This document shows positions 45,755-56,805 of a stretch of DNA of 64,000 nucleotides, piece by piece; positions within the stretch are counted from its first letter, which is position 1, and every line of letters begins with the position of its first letter. Below the pieces are notes generated by a model. The model was not told the DNA's origin. It did no database searches and worked only from the letters and a program-made list of their open reading frames with translations. The DNA lies in contig NZ_QJSU01000011.1 in NCBI RefSeq assembly GCF_003217155.1, forward strand, positions 1-64,000, written 5' to 3'. The translations under genes were made by a program, and so were the position numbers. This stretch comes from Psychrobacter fozii. GTDB lineage: Bacteria; Pseudomonadota; Gammaproteobacteria; Pseudomonadales; Moraxellaceae.

Positions 45755-46495
45755 TTACGCTATACCGCCGTTAGCACCAATATTTTGCCCTGTGACCCAA
45801 GCGGCTTCTTCACTCACCAAAAATGCCACTACACGGGCGATATCTACTGGTTCACCGATACGGTTAAACGGTGACATGCTAGCTAGGCTTTCTACCGTGT
45901 CATCTGCTTTGCCTTCGTGGAACAGCTCAGTATCGGTAGGGCCGGGAGACACTGCATTGACAGTGATTCCTCGCGTGCCAACTTCTTTAGAGAAGATTCT
46001 GGTTAGCTGATCTACCGCACCTTTGGTCGCACAATAGGTGCCATAAGTGGGCAGCATCATGCGAGTGGTCGTACTTGAGAGATTGACGATACGGCCACCG
46101 TCATTGAGTTTAGTTGCTGCCTCACGCAATGTATTAAACGTGCCTTTTACATTGATAGCAAATATACGGTCAAAGTCTTCATCGGTCGTCTCTGCGATAG
46201 GCTTGCAGATAATCACGCCTGCACTATTTACCAAGATATCTGGCTTACCAAAGGCATCAATAGTGGCATCAAACATCGCTTCGACTTGCTTGGTATTACT
46301 GACATCTGCTTGCACAGCGATGGCTTCACCGCCTGCTGATTTAATCTGGTTGACGATATCATTGGCTGCTGCGTCATCGTTTGCATAATTTATGACGGTT
46401 TTAGCCCCTGCTGATGCTAGCAATATGGCTATCTGTGCGCCGATACCTTTTGATGAACCGGTTACAATCGCGACTTTATTAGTTAGTGTTGTCAT
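45755..46495 (-). CDS. SDR family oxidoreductase
   Basis: A 246-residue classical short-chain dehydrogenase. NAD(P)-binding TGSSKGIG (near residue 12), NSAGVI (about 90), the catalytic Ser in LSSTTTR, Tyr-x-x-x-Lys in YCATKGA, and VNAVSPGPTDTE are present. It resembles 3-oxoacyl-ACP reductase and glucose dehydrogenase-like SDRs, so the substrate cannot be assigned. It starts behind AGAGAGAA. It has no operon partner. Confidence 0.9.
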   Translation of the reverse strand: MTTLTNKVAIVTGSSKGIGAQIAILLASAGAKTVINYANDDAAANDIVNQIKSAGGEAIAVQADVSNTKQVEAMFDATIDAFGKPDILVNSAGVIICKPIAETTDEDFDRIFAINVKGTFNTLREAATKLNDGGRIVNLSSTTTRMMLPTYGTYCATKGAVDQLTRIFSKEVGTRGITVNAVSPGPTDTELFHEGKADDTVESLASMSPFNRIGEPVDIARVVAFLVSEEAAWVTGQNIGANGGIA

Positions 46496-46852
46496 TATTA
46501 TTCTCTCTATTATAGGTAATAAATATCAGAGTGCTTGTATTGCACTTTGACTGATAATGCTTAATTGACGGTATAGACGTTACCAGTGTGCAAAGATAAT
46601 GAGTAGAGCGGTTCTGTAGGCTTATTTTTAGATAAATTTATCCATTGTGTCTACGCAGATGCAAAGCATAAAGGTTAAGAGGTTGGCGTTGAAAAGTATT
46701 CTTTAGCTGTTAAGGGTTTGGATAAGAAAAAAGGACGTTAATAAAAGAGTTTTTTTGAGGTTTAAACTATTTACTAAAAGTAAATAGCAAGTTGATTTTT
46801 AATCGGTACTCACAAAAAAATGATACGATTTCATAAGCGCTATTTTGTCTTT
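46496..46852. other. Intergenic region SDR / HEPN-like gene
   Basis: About 355 AT-rich bases between two minus-strand genes. I see no gene, repeat or clear signal. Confidence 0.4.
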
Positions 46853-47587
46853 TTATATATTATTTTCGCTAATCTTTTCTTTGTAATAATTGAACTGCTC
46901 TTTTATCCATTCTGGTTTATATAACTCGAAACGTACTTCATTTGGGTTTCCAAGTTCAAATGTAGGCTCTATCAGCTTAGCGCCCATCGTACCAGCTACG
47001 TCGAAAAGAGCTTGGGCTACTTTTTCCCATGCAGTGGCCGCCAGTTGAGTAAGCTCTATATCTGGAAATTCTGATAGTCGCCAGTGGCGCTCAACGCAAG
47101 TATATTCACCACTTCCATCATCTTCCTGGTAAAGAATCCCAAGAAAGTCTTCATCTTTCGCAGCAATGTAGATATATCTTTTTACTGCTTCTTCACTATC
47201 ACTAAGAGGATCTATTGGCATTCCAATTCCTAACTTCATACCTTTACCTCTCGTAAAACCAACACTGCCTGTACTAGCGGGTTGAAGCATAGATTTATGA
47301 ACAACTATATCTCGTTGTCTATATAAATAACTAATTAGCGGATCCGAAGAAAGTGCAGTCTTTTTTTGTTTTACAAATGCAGAAGTTATTTTATCTTTTT
47401 GCAGTTCCATCGTTAACAGCTGCATAATCTCTTTAAGAGATTTGAGAAATGAGGATAGAGACCATCTGAACCTATCAGCGAAATGGTAATTTTCTTCCAT
47501 TAGTCGAATAAACCATGCGGCTTCCTCTAGACGGTCAAATGTAGAAGATAATGATTCAAATACTTCTTTATTTGGGCACTTGTTCAT
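46853..47587 (-). CDS. Orphan protein with HEPN-like RDIVVH motif
   Basis: 244 residues from the ATG at 47587, which has GGA upstream; the frame is open for 16 more codons. The N-terminal half is helical, with an aromatic cluster (FADRFRWSLSSFLKSLKEIMQLL) followed by YLYRQRDIVVHKS. R-x4-H (Arg92-His97) fits the HEPN signature R-x4-6-H. The C-terminal half is acidic with no named domain. It is AT-rich, stands alone and has no obvious nucleotidyltransferase partner. HEPN assignment is an inference from one motif and the helical context. Confidence 0.6.
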   Translation of the reverse strand: MNKCPNKEVFESLSSTFDRLEEAAWFIRLMEENYHFADRFRWSLSSFLKSLKEIMQLLTMELQKDKITSAFVKQKKTALSSDPLISYLYRQRDIVVHKSMLQPASTGSVGFTRGKGMKLGIGMPIDPLSDSEEAVKRYIYIAAKDEDFLGILYQEDDGSGEYTCVERHWRLSEFPDIELTQLAATAWEKVAQALFDVAGTMGAKLIEPTFELGNPNEVRFELYKPEWIKEQFNYYKEKISENNI

Positions 47588-47719
47588 ATGAAGTAACATC
47601 CGATGTATTATGATAATGTTATTACAGCGTAACATCTTATTTATAATTAATTAGAGTTGAAAAGTATTAATCAACTTAAGCTATGTTTACTGCGAAAATT
47701 TGATAAAAATAGATCAGCA

Positions 47720-47785
47720 CTACAACATCTCAAACCTACCCAACGCTTCCCTTAATATCGAAATATTATAATAAGTATGTGCTTT
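47720..47785 (-). pseudogene. Relic of a DUF72 gene C-terminus, copy 1
   Basis: Read on the minus strand the segment encodes KAHTYYNISILREALGRF then a stop. This closely parallels the end of the intact DUF72 protein at 49084 (KAHAYYNIVMLREAL...FEIF). No upstream part of the gene is present. Confidence 0.7.
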
Positions 47786-47880
47786 AAGGCAACCTACCAA
47801 TATTCGGCACCTCAAACCCAACACTACCTAGCGCTTCCTTTAACATCGAGATCTTGTAATAAGCATATGTTTTATTCTTG
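47784..47880 (-). pseudogene. Relic of a DUF72 gene C-terminus, copy 2
   Basis: The minus strand reads KTYAYYKISMLKEALGSVG, then FEVPNIGRLP and a stop. It is a second tail-only copy of the DUF72 ending, directly abutting copy 1 and starting a few bases after the stop of the YdjM-type gene. The two relics and the intact tail are three versions of one segment. Confidence 0.7.
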
Positions 47881-47887
47881 GTTAGCA

Positions 47888-49057
47888 CTAATCCTCATCA
47901 ACCAAAACCCAACCACCATCGTTATCCACGACCGACTCATCGAACACTCTCACAAACCCTTGTTTCACCAATTCAATACGCGATACTTCAGGTTCGCTAT
48001 CAACTTTGACAATGGGTGCATCTATAGGCGTAACAGATTGCCATGGCGACTGTTGTCCTGTTTTATTAGCCAATACAAAACTAAAGAACGCAGTGTCGCC
48101 TGCCATCATACGTAGGTCATCAACGACCAACTGGACGTCTTGTTTGTGAGGTTCAACAGCGTCATCAAGCATTGTTTGAGTTCGGTAGCCTGTCCAATCA
48201 CCAGAGAACCAATCCAGCCTGTGCGCATAGGGCTGGCTCGCTGTTGGTAGGTTTGCACGTAGCATCTGCGAGTTATCATACTGCGTCAGATAGCGATACT
48301 CAGGCAAGCGACTGTCTAAAACGCTACCACGTATTTCAATCAATCTATTTTGATCGTCTTCAGCGACCGTACGCCACATCAGGATAGTAGGTAGCACAGG
48401 CATGGTTTTGATACGAGCTATATTGTCTATTTTGGCAGCTGCTAACGTTTGCTCAGCTTTGTCTTGCGCGTAATATTTTAGCCCTAATGAAAGCATCAAA
48501 TACCCACTACTGATGACCAGCATCCAAATAGCAAGCCGTTGACAGTGGACTAATACACCAGTTTTAAAAATACCAAGCTTGCGTCCTTGTGTCAGCCCTA
48601 CGATCATGGCGATGAGCAGTGGCAACGTATATAGCGGATCGATGATAAACATCGACGCAATACTAAAAGGCGTCAGCGATAAAGACTCTTGTAGCGGCCA
48701 CAACAATTGCGTGCCATAGACCGTGAAGCTGTCTAAAATTGGATGGGTCGTGAGCGCTAGCGTCATGGCCGTTGCCAAGCGCGCAGTAGAGTAAGGCAGT
48801 GGCATGTTGCGCCATGCATGATAGCGACTGATTGCCCACGCGCCCACGATACCTACTGCCGTCAGGACGATTAGCGAATGACTAAAACCACGGTGATAGG
48901 TCATATTACTGATGGGGTCAGGATAATGTATTAGTACATCCAAATCGGGCAACGTGCCCAGCATGGCTCCGTATAGATAAGCTTTGCGCCCTTGGTATTT
49001 ACCCAGTACCGCACCTTGCACACTAGCGCCTAAAACAATCTGACTGAGTGAATCCAT
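47888..49057 (-). CDS. YdjM-type membrane-bound metal-dependent hydrolase
   Basis: 389 residues of the PF04307 family. The N-terminus MDSLSQIVLGASVQGAVLG, then LYGAMLGTLPDLDVLI and YHRGFSHSLIVL hold the conserved His and Asp residues thought to bind metal. TTHPILDSFTVYGTQLLWP follows. About five membrane segments occupy the first 190 residues; the C-terminal half is a soluble domain, probably periplasmic. It starts 26 bases after the DUF72 gene. The substrate is unknown. Confidence 0.85.
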   Translation of the reverse strand: MDSLSQIVLGASVQGAVLGKYQGRKAYLYGAMLGTLPDLDVLIHYPDPISNMTYHRGFSHSLIVLTAVGIVGAWAISRYHAWRNMPLPYSTARLATAMTLALTTHPILDSFTVYGTQLLWPLQESLSLTPFSIASMFIIDPLYTLPLLIAMIVGLTQGRKLGIFKTGVLVHCQRLAIWMLVISSGYLMLSLGLKYYAQDKAEQTLAAAKIDNIARIKTMPVLPTILMWRTVAEDDQNRLIEIRGSVLDSRLPEYRYLTQYDNSQMLRANLPTASQPYAHRLDWFSGDWTGYRTQTMLDDAVEPHKQDVQLVVDDLRMMAGDTAFFSFVLANKTGQQSPWQSVTPIDAPIVKVDSEPEVSRIELVKQGFVRVFDESVVDNDGGWVLVDED

Positions 49058-49083
49058 GGTTATCTACTTGTATGGTTTCTTGT

Positions 49084-49902
49084 TTAAAAAATCTCAAAAT
49101 GGTGAGCGGATAATGCCTCACGCAGCATCACAATATTATAATAAGCATGTGCTTTAGTGGTGTTTTGAAAGAAGATGTATAACGTATCGAAATGCTGACG
49201 TTGATTGGCAATCGCTTGCGCCCAGTCCTGCATCTCCGCCTCGCTATAGCGATAATCATGACGGTCAGCTGCACTCATAGCGTCCCACCAGTTCAGGTTA
49301 TTACCATGCATGCGCAGATAGCCAGTGCGTTCAGTGAATATCAATCGTGATGGTGGTAGGCCATTCACCTTAGGATAATCAACGCTACACCAAATTAGAC
49401 CTTGCTGCCGAAAGCTATCGACCACTTGCGGCGTGTGCCAAGCGTTATGACGAAACTCAATGGTGAGTGGATAGTCTTGAAACCAACTGACAAGATTGGC
49501 CAGATAGAGGCGATGCTCGCGAGTACGATCAAAGCCATGCGGAAACTGTAATAGTAAAGGTGCTAAAGCATTTGCTTCGATAAGCGGCGATAAGGCGTTC
49601 AAAAATGCCTGTGCGTGCTCGCTTGTGCCTTTGCGTGCATGAGTGAAGTCCTGATGCAGTTTGACAGCAAATTTTAACTGACTGTCCGTTTGTACGTAGG
49701 CTTTATTAACCATACCCGCGAAGGCTTTTTGCCCGATAGGTGCGTAGAACGTGCTGTTAATCTCCACCGCACCATATTGCTTGGCATACTCACGTAAAAA
49801 GTCCGTCTTTTTGGTGCCAGTAGGATACAGCGTACCGAGCATGTCAGTATCGCTATAGCCGCCAGTGCCAAGGTAAATACGCGGGGTAGGGTTACTGTCC
49901 AT
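49084..49902 (-). CDS. DUF72 domain-containing protein
   Basis: 273 residues of the DUF72 (YecE-like) TIM-barrel family. YLGTGGYSD, YAKQYGAVEINSTFYAP, FAVKLHQDFTHARK, LLLQFPHGFDRT, EFRHNAWH and the ending IFFQNTTKAHAYYN are typical. Biochemical function is not established. I chose the ATG at 49902, with GAGTGG upstream, over the GTG at 49911. It lies between ispA and the YdjM-type gene on the same strand. Its C-terminal segment recurs as relics at 47720-47880. Confidence 0.88.
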   Translation of the reverse strand: MDSNPTPRIYLGTGGYSDTDMLGTLYPTGTKKTDFLREYAKQYGAVEINSTFYAPIGQKAFAGMVNKAYVQTDSQLKFAVKLHQDFTHARKGTSEHAQAFLNALSPLIEANALAPLLLQFPHGFDRTREHRLYLANLVSWFQDYPLTIEFRHNAWHTPQVVDSFRQQGLIWCSVDYPKVNGLPPSRLIFTERTGYLRMHGNNLNWWDAMSAADRHDYRYSEAEMQDWAQAIANQRQHFDTLYIFFQNTTKAHAYYNIVMLREALSAHHFEIF

Positions 49903-49973
49903 GTTGACCACTCACTGCCGTTTTGGTTAATAAAGTTTGCTACGATATTTTTTGTCTTCGGTTATTCGCTAAA

Positions 49974-51035
49974 CTATTTCTTACGCGACCATAGCCACTC
50001 AATCAATGCCAATAGTGCGTCTGTATTTGTTTTTTCGTTTTCACTACTCAATTCACCACTACTTAGTTCACGCATAATGGCTGCGCGTCCGTCATTAAAC
50101 AGCGATTGCGCATAGTCAGTCGCCTTCTCAACGCCCATGAATTTTACATAGGTAGACTTGTCCAGTTTTTCATCGCTACCGGCAGGCTTGCCAAGCGTAT
50201 CCGTGCTAGTCGTCACATCTAATATATCGTCCTGAACTTGAAAGGCCAGACCAATATGCTGAGCGCACTCTTGTAGTGCCATACGCTGAGGAGCGGTCGC
50301 GCCAGCACAGACACCACCCATGAGCATGGCCGCTTCAATCAATGCACCCGTTTTGTCACGGTGAATGGCTTCCAAATCAGTTTGTGAGATGCTGTCACTG
50401 GCCTCGGCATTGAGATCTAGCATTTGACCGGAAACCATACGTCTGGCACGTGGCGTAAATATCGCCATGAGCTGGCTTGCGATAGCCGTATCAAATGGCG
50501 CAAAGGTAGGCAGCTCTGCGGTCAGTACTTCAAAGGCGAGCGTTTGTAGCACATCCCCTGCTAATAGCGCGGTCGCTTCATTAAAGACAATATGAGCAGT
50601 CGGCTGACCACGGCGCAGCTCGTCATCGTCCATACAGGGCAAGTCATCATGTACCAACGAATAGGTATGTAGCAGCTCTACCGCTAGCGCTGCACGGCGC
50701 GCCATATCATAGTCAGCGTTGCTTTCTAGTAGTGCATCCAGACTGTCATCTTGTTCAGAGCTTTCTTGCTTAATATCTGTCTGTTTAAGACTGTTGTCAT
50801 TATTCGCCGTGATACTAGAGAAGGCACTGGCGACCAACAGTGGGCGTACCAATTTGCCTTGTCCAGTCATCACATAACGGCAGGCATCAATTAGCGGATT
50901 TGGCAGCTCGGCATAAGCAAACAGCACGTCGATATCTTGCGCCAATTGCTCGCGCACTGTGCTATGAAATTGTTCATTGTTATCAAACGAGATAAAGCCA
51001 AAAGGAGTAGGGTGTAGCGTAGAAGAAACAGTCAT
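49974..51035 (-). CDS. ispA: Polyprenyl (farnesyl) diphosphate synthase
   Basis: Condenses isopentenyl and allylic diphosphates to farnesyl diphosphate. The first Asp-rich motif DDLPCMDDDELRRGQPTAH and the second, FQVQDDILD, are intact, with the GKLVRPLL and STYVKFMG blocks. At 353 residues it is longer than typical IspA because of a polar Asn/Asp/Ser-rich insertion (about residues 77-108). Chain length is inferred from similarity to IspA. It is the first gene of a run with DUF72 and the YdjM-type gene. Confidence 0.92.
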   Translation of the reverse strand: MTVSSTLHPTPFGFISFDNNEQFHSTVREQLAQDIDVLFAYAELPNPLIDACRYVMTGQGKLVRPLLVASAFSSITANNDNSLKQTDIKQESSEQDDSLDALLESNADYDMARRAALAVELLHTYSLVHDDLPCMDDDELRRGQPTAHIVFNEATALLAGDVLQTLAFEVLTAELPTFAPFDTAIASQLMAIFTPRARRMVSGQMLDLNAEASDSISQTDLEAIHRDKTGALIEAAMLMGGVCAGATAPQRMALQECAQHIGLAFQVQDDILDVTTSTDTLGKPAGSDEKLDKSTYVKFMGVEKATDYAQSLFNDGRAAIMRELSSGELSSENEKTNTDALLALIEWLWSRKK

Positions 51036-51886
51036 AATCCAACCATTTATAGGGATGCAGTTTATAGGAATGCAGTAAAAATTATCAGGGATAAGGTAAA
51101 AACGACATTAGTGTAGCATGATAGCGCGCATGGCTTGTGTGTGACAAAGTATCAATCGATTGTTTTTCGCGACTGTTTTTCGCGACCATAATATTCTAAC
51201 AATCTCTCGTTACGTGTCATTGATTTCACTGATGGATTGAATGTGTTGTGATAAAGGCGTATGTTTGATGGTTGCTGCTATTATTTATGCGCTGCAAGAC
51301 AATATTTACTCAAAGCCTGACAGTGCCACGCTTGATTTGAGTATACAATCATTCACTAAAGCACTTTGCGCATAAGGTAAATGCTTACAGGTGATTTAAG
51401 AGTGACTTGCGAGTATGGTATTAGCTTGTGACAGTGAGGGTCATAATCCCCTACACTAATTGGCGTAGAGATAGTCTGATGATGAAAACATGGGTTTTAT
51501 ACCTGTATCTAAGCGGACAACCCATATAAAACCAAATCACAGTCAGTATTTATAACATCAATACTTGCAGCAGTAGCACCTTGAAAGAAATTATATAAAT
51601 GAAGCGCCGTATTTATTTGTGTTAAAGAAACAATATAGCCATAAATACATAATGATAAGCGCTAGATAATAAAGACATCTTCACTGGTTAATCTGCCATG
51701 TTGTTTGTCATGATGACGTTATTTTTGTCTGTCATGATGAGAATACAGACCAATCAGTGCTATTACTTACTTTACTAACAATAACCGGCTATTTTTTACA
51801 GTCTAAAAAGTAGCTTTATAAGTTATAAACTTTATAAGTCATAAATTTTATTACATCGTTTTTATTACAATAGAAAGGAGTTCCAC
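51036..51886. other. Divergent intergenic region ispA / fadB
   Basis: About 850 bases. It holds 13-bp tandem copies of TGTTTTTCGCGAC (51161-51186) and two direct copies of GTCATGATGA (51707-51716 and 51731-51740). An AAAAC-ATGG-GTTTT palindrome (51485-51498) is only weakly like a fatty-acid regulator site. No gene was seen. Confidence 0.5.
51707..51740. promoter_or_regulatory. Direct repeats upstream of fadB
   Basis: Two identical GTCATGATGA decamers start 24 bases apart, each preceded by a T-rich stretch, about 150 bases before fadB. Their spacing is close to two helical turns, as for a regulator binding tandem sites. Function is speculative. Confidence 0.3.
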
Positions 51887-54046
51887 ATGGTATACCAAGG
51901 AAATCGCATCACGGTGACAATGCTAGAGGATGGCATCGCCAATATGCAGTACAACGCCGAAAATGAGAGCGTGAACAAATTTGATGCTGAGACCAATAAG
52001 CAGTTTGGTGAAGCAGTTAGTGCGCTAGAAAAAGCGGACGACGTAAAAGGTCTTATCGTTACTTCAGCCAAAGGCGTGTTTATCGCTGGTGCTGACATCA
52101 CAGAATTCGTGGGTTCTTTCAAGAAGTCAGAAAGCGAGATCAAAGATTGGGTCGTTCATGTCAATGACGCTTTCAATCGTTTTGAAGACCTGCCGTTTCC
52201 AAAAGTAGCTGCCATTAATGGTGCTGCAATGGGCGGCGGTTGTGAGATGACCTTGGTTTGTGAATATCGTGTCATGAGCGATAAAGCGATTATCGGTCTA
52301 CCAGAAACCCAATTGGGCATCTTCCCAGGTTTTGGTGGTACGGTTCGTAGTACGCGTATCATTGGTATCGACAATGCACTTGAGCTTATCGCGACTGGCG
52401 CTCCTAAAAAAGCACTAGCAGCACTAAAGCTAGGCTTGGTTGATGCAACGGTTCCTGCTGATGACTTGCAAGATGCGGCAATTGACTTGGTCAAAAAATG
52501 TATCTCAGGTGAGCTTGATTGGAAAGCAAAACGTGAAGAAAAACTGGTTCCTGTTAAGCTAAATCAGCTTGAGCAAGCCATGGCATTCAACAGTGCCAAA
52601 GGTATGATCTTTGCCAAAGCCAATCCTAAGCAGTACCCAGCACCAGCGCTAGCAATCGCAGCGATTGAGAAGCACGTTAATTTACCACGTGACAAAGCAA
52701 TCGAAGTAGAAGCCGCTGGTTTTGCAAAAGCGGCTAAAACCCCACAAGCAGAGAGCTTGGTTGGTCTATTCTTAAACGATCAGTTGGTTAAGAAGTTAGC
52801 GAAGCAACACAGCAAAAAAGCACATGAAATCAATGAAGCCGCTGTACTAGGCGCTGGTATCATGGGTGGCGGTATTGCCTATCAAGCAGCCAGCAAAGGC
52901 TTGCCAATCATCATGAAAGACATCAAGTCTGAGCAATTAGACCTTGGTATGGGTGAAGCCAGCAAGTTACTTGGTAAAATGGTCGATCGCGGCAAAATGA
53001 CCCCAGCAAAAATGGGCGAAACCTTAAGCCGTATCCGTCCAACGCTTAACTATGGCGACTTTGCTGAAACTGATATCGTTATCGAAGCGGTAGTCGAAAA
53101 TCCAAACGTGAAGCGTGCGGTTCTAAAAGAAGTAGAAGGCTTGGTTAAAGACGATTGTATCCTAGCGTCAAACACCTCAACCATCTCTATTACGTTCCTA
53201 GCAGAAGCGCTTGAACGTCCAGAAAACTTCGTTGGTATGCATTTCTTCAACCCAGTACATCGTATGCCATTGGTTGAAGTTATCCGCGGTAAGAAATCAT
53301 CTGAAGAAGCCGTTGCGACTACCGTTGCTCTTGCAACTAAAATGGGTAAAGTGCCAGTAGTTGTAAATGACTGCCCAGGTTTCTTAGTTAACCGTGTTCT
53401 GTTCCCATACTTTGGCGCGTTTGACTTGCTACTTAAACAAGGTGCTGACTTTGCTCATGTTGATAAAGTTATGGAAAAATTCGGCTGGCCAATGGGTCCT
53501 GCATATCTAATCGACGTCGTCGGTCTAGATACTGGTGTTCATGGCGCAGAAGTCATGGCAGAAGGTTTCCCTGATCGCATGAAGCCTGATTATAAAGGTG
53601 CTATTGAGCTTTTATATGAAAACAAACGCCTAGGTCAGAAAAACGGTGTTGGTTTCTATAAGTATGAAATGGACAAACGCGGCAAGCCAAAGAAAGTCGC
53701 TGACGAAGCCACTTATGAGCTGCTAAAAACCACGACAGATAGCGAAAAGCAAGAATTTGACGATCAAGCCATCATTGACCGCACCATGATTGCATTCTGT
53801 AATGAAACAGTGCGTTGCTTAGAAGACAACATCGTGAGCACACCAAGCGAGGCCGACATGGCAATGATCATGGGCGTAGGTTTCCCACCATTCCGTGGTG
53901 GCCCTTGCCGTTATGTTGACCAAATGGGTCTAGAGAACTACTTGGCATTGTGTGAAAAGTACGCATATCTAGGCAAAGCTTATGAAGCCCCGCAAAAGAT
54001 TCGCGATATGGCAGCAGCGGGCGAGACCTTTTACGCAACAGCGTAA
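51887..54046 (+). CDS. fadB: Fatty acid oxidation complex, alpha subunit
   Basis: A 719-residue trifunctional beta-oxidation enzyme: enoyl-CoA hydratase/isomerase (about 1-190, with IAGADITEF and [15 protein letters not shown]) fused to 3-hydroxyacyl-CoA dehydrogenase (from about 320, NAD motif [16 protein letters not shown], then [18 protein letters not shown]). It acts with thiolase FadA as the FadBA complex. A strong AAAGGAG precedes the ATG. fadA follows after 231 bases, with a diverged repeat A copy in the gap. Confidence 0.97.
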   Translation: MVYQGNRITVTMLEDGIANMQYNAENESVNKFDAETNKQFGEAVSALEKADDVKGLIVTSAKGVFIAGADITEFVGSFKKSESEIKDWVVHVNDAFNRFEDLPFPKVAAINGAAMGGGCEMTLVCEYRVMSDKAIIGLPETQLGIFPGFGGTVRSTRIIGIDNALELIATGAPKKALAALKLGLVDATVPADDLQDAAIDLVKKCISGELDWKAKREEKLVPVKLNQLEQAMAFNSAKGMIFAKANPKQYPAPALAIAAIEKHVNLPRDKAIEVEAAGFAKAAKTPQAESLVGLFLNDQLVKKLAKQHSKKAHEINEAAVLGAGIMGGGIAYQAASKGLPIIMKDIKSEQLDLGMGEASKLLGKMVDRGKMTPAKMGETLSRIRPTLNYGDFAETDIVIEAVVENPNVKRAVLKEVEGLVKDDCILASNTSTISITFLAEALERPENFVGMHFFNPVHRMPLVEVIRGKKSSEEAVATTVALATKMGKVPVVVNDCPGFLVNRVLFPYFGAFDLLLKQGADFAHVDKVMEKFGWPMGPAYLIDVVGLDTGVHGAEVMAEGFPDRMKPDYKGAIELLYENKRLGQKNGVGFYKYEMDKRGKPKKVADEATYELLKTTTDSEKQEFDDQAIIDRTMIAFCNETVRCLEDNIVSTPSEADMAMIMGVGFPPFRGGPCRYVDQMGLENYLALCEKYAYLGKAYEAPQKIRDMAAAGETFYATA

Positions 54047-54140
54047 TAGGCAGTCACTAATAGGATGAAGTGCAGTACGTTTGTTATCTTTGCATGAAAG
54101 CAATGGAGACATGAATCGTCTCCAATAGTGAACGTACGAT

Positions 54141-55450
<1,310 letters not shown>

Positions 55451-55482
55451 TTGTTGATTTATTGAATTGATTCTAATAAAAG

Positions 55483-55507
55483 CTCTGCACTCGTGCAGAG
55501 TTTTTTT
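55483..55507 (+). terminator. Terminator after fadA
   Basis: CTCTGCAC / GTGCAGAG with a 2-base centre, then seven T residues. Confidence 0.88.
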
Positions 55508-55568
55508 ATTGAGATCAAAATCGATTAATTAGTTTTTAATCATATTATTATAACTTTTTAGAGTGAAT

Positions 55569-55811
55569 ATGAAAAATTTATTGGGAATGGGATTATTATC
55601 TTTGGGTATACTTGTAGTAGCTGGATGTGCTACCACAAGCAGTAACTGTCAGCCAACGGACAGTATTTATATGAAAAATTATCAGCAAGCATTGGATAAC
55701 GGTAATAGTGAAAGTACTGCGTCGCGAATGGCGAAATACAGCTGCCAAGCGCATAACTTAGGGAAATGGGCTGAAGGTAGCAAAGACTCTGGAAACACGC
55801 CAAAAGAGTAA
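55569..55811 (+). CDS. Small lipoprotein of unknown function
   Basis: 80 residues. The signal peptide ends in lipobox VAGC (about Cys20), followed by a short Cys-containing mature part (SNCQPTDSIYMKNYQQALDNG...MAKYSCQAHNLGKW). The two further cysteines may pair. The ATG at 55569 follows TTAGAGTG; a GTG at 55563 is also open. Family unknown. It is its own unit, ending at an unusually long hairpin. Confidence 0.75.
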   Translation: MKNLLGMGLLSLGILVVAGCATTSSNCQPTDSIYMKNYQQALDNGNSESTASRMAKYSCQAHNLGKWAEGSKDSGNTPKE

Positions 55812-55887
55812 GTTCTACTTGATGCCAACTGCACCAAATTAGAAACACAAAAGCAAAATAGCGATAAACTTTCACATTTATGGTCTT

Positions 55888-55940
55888 AATCGCTATAAAA
55901 AAACCTTAGCTCTAAAAGCTAAGGTTTTTTTATAGCGATT
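55888..55940. terminator. Very long perfect hairpin terminator
   Basis: Left arm 55888-55911 and right arm 55917-55940 are perfect 24-bp inverted copies around CTAAA. The inner part ACCTTAGCT / AGCTAAGGT is flanked by A7 and T7, giving a classical terminator core that extends through ATCGCTAT / ATAGCGAT beyond the T-tract. Confidence 0.85.
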
Positions 55941-56070
55941 ATTTAAGTTTATCTTCATTGACGCACTGAACAAAGTATGACTAAATAAGAGTTGGTTCAA
56001 CAATGATAATATTCATGATAAAACTAAAACGGATTTGAATTATAAACGTCAGTTGTACAAGGAGTGCGCT

Positions 56071-56646
56071 ATGTCTACTATGATTACCGATCGTACCTAT
56101 CGAATCGCTCGCGAAAACACGCAGGCCATGATTATTGATGTGCAAGAGCGTCTTACCCCGCATATCTATGACCACGAGAATATCGTCAAAAAAACAGTGA
56201 CGCTTATCAAAGGTCTCCAAGCGCTGAATGTTCCTATCATGCTCAATGAGCAATATAAAAAAGGTCTAGGCGATACATTGCCGGAGATACGTGAAATATT
56301 AGAAGGCACTAATGCCAAAAGCTTTGAGAAGGTCACGTTTAGTGCTTGCGATAATAATGACTCATGGCACTATCTAGCTCAGCAGAATCGAAGCATTGTT
56401 TTATTATTTGGGGTAGAGGCGCATGTCTGTGTGCTGCAAACCGCACTCGATTTACTCGATAACGGTATGCAACCCGTCATTATTGGGGATGCGGTTGGGT
56501 CACGCTTTCCTTATGATAAAAAGCAAGCCATTCGCCGTATCCGCCGAGCAGGTGGTGTGATTACCACGGTCGAAACTATTTTGTTTGAACTATGCCGTAG
56601 CAGCGAAGATCCTGCCTTTAAAACGATTAGCAATTTGATTAAATAG
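56071..56646 (+). CDS. Isochorismatase-family hydrolase
   Basis: 191 residues of the cysteine-hydrolase family. The catalytic Asp is in AMIIDVQERLTP (near residue 25), the catalytic Cys in VEAHVCVLQTALDLL (about 125), with a Lys in the middle block (SFEKVTFSACD). This resembles YcaC-like hydrolases of unknown substrate rather than a siderophore isochorismatase. The ATG at 56071 has AAGGAG; the frame is open upstream to 56035. No operon partner is evident. Confidence 0.88.
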   Translation: MSTMITDRTYRIARENTQAMIIDVQERLTPHIYDHENIVKKTVTLIKGLQALNVPIMLNEQYKKGLGDTLPEIREILEGTNAKSFEKVTFSACDNNDSWHYLAQQNRSIVLLFGVEAHVCVLQTALDLLDNGMQPVIIGDAVGSRFPYDKKQAIRRIRRAGGVITTVETILFELCRSSEDPAFKTISNLIK

Positions 56647-56805
56647 CTTTTGGCATGACGTATAGTTAAGCCGTTGGCATCATTCATATACTGATATGTT
56701 TGAATAGTTTTTATAAAAATAGCGCTTGATAGAATCAGCGCTATTTCTATTTCTAATATAAGCAATATAAAGCGCAATCAATCCATAGACAAGTTAGAGA
56801 ACAGT

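Noticed and set aside
47777..48115. 112-codon plus-strand frame over the DUF72 relics and the end of the YdjM-type gene
   Set aside because: It overlaps the end of a well-supported gene in antisense, and the relics read sensibly only on the minus strand.
51485..51498. AAAAC-ATGG-GTTTT palindrome upstream of fadB as a PsrA/FadR-type operator
   Set aside because: Only a loose match to fatty-acid regulator sites and about 390 bases from the gene; chance cannot be excluded in AT-rich DNA.
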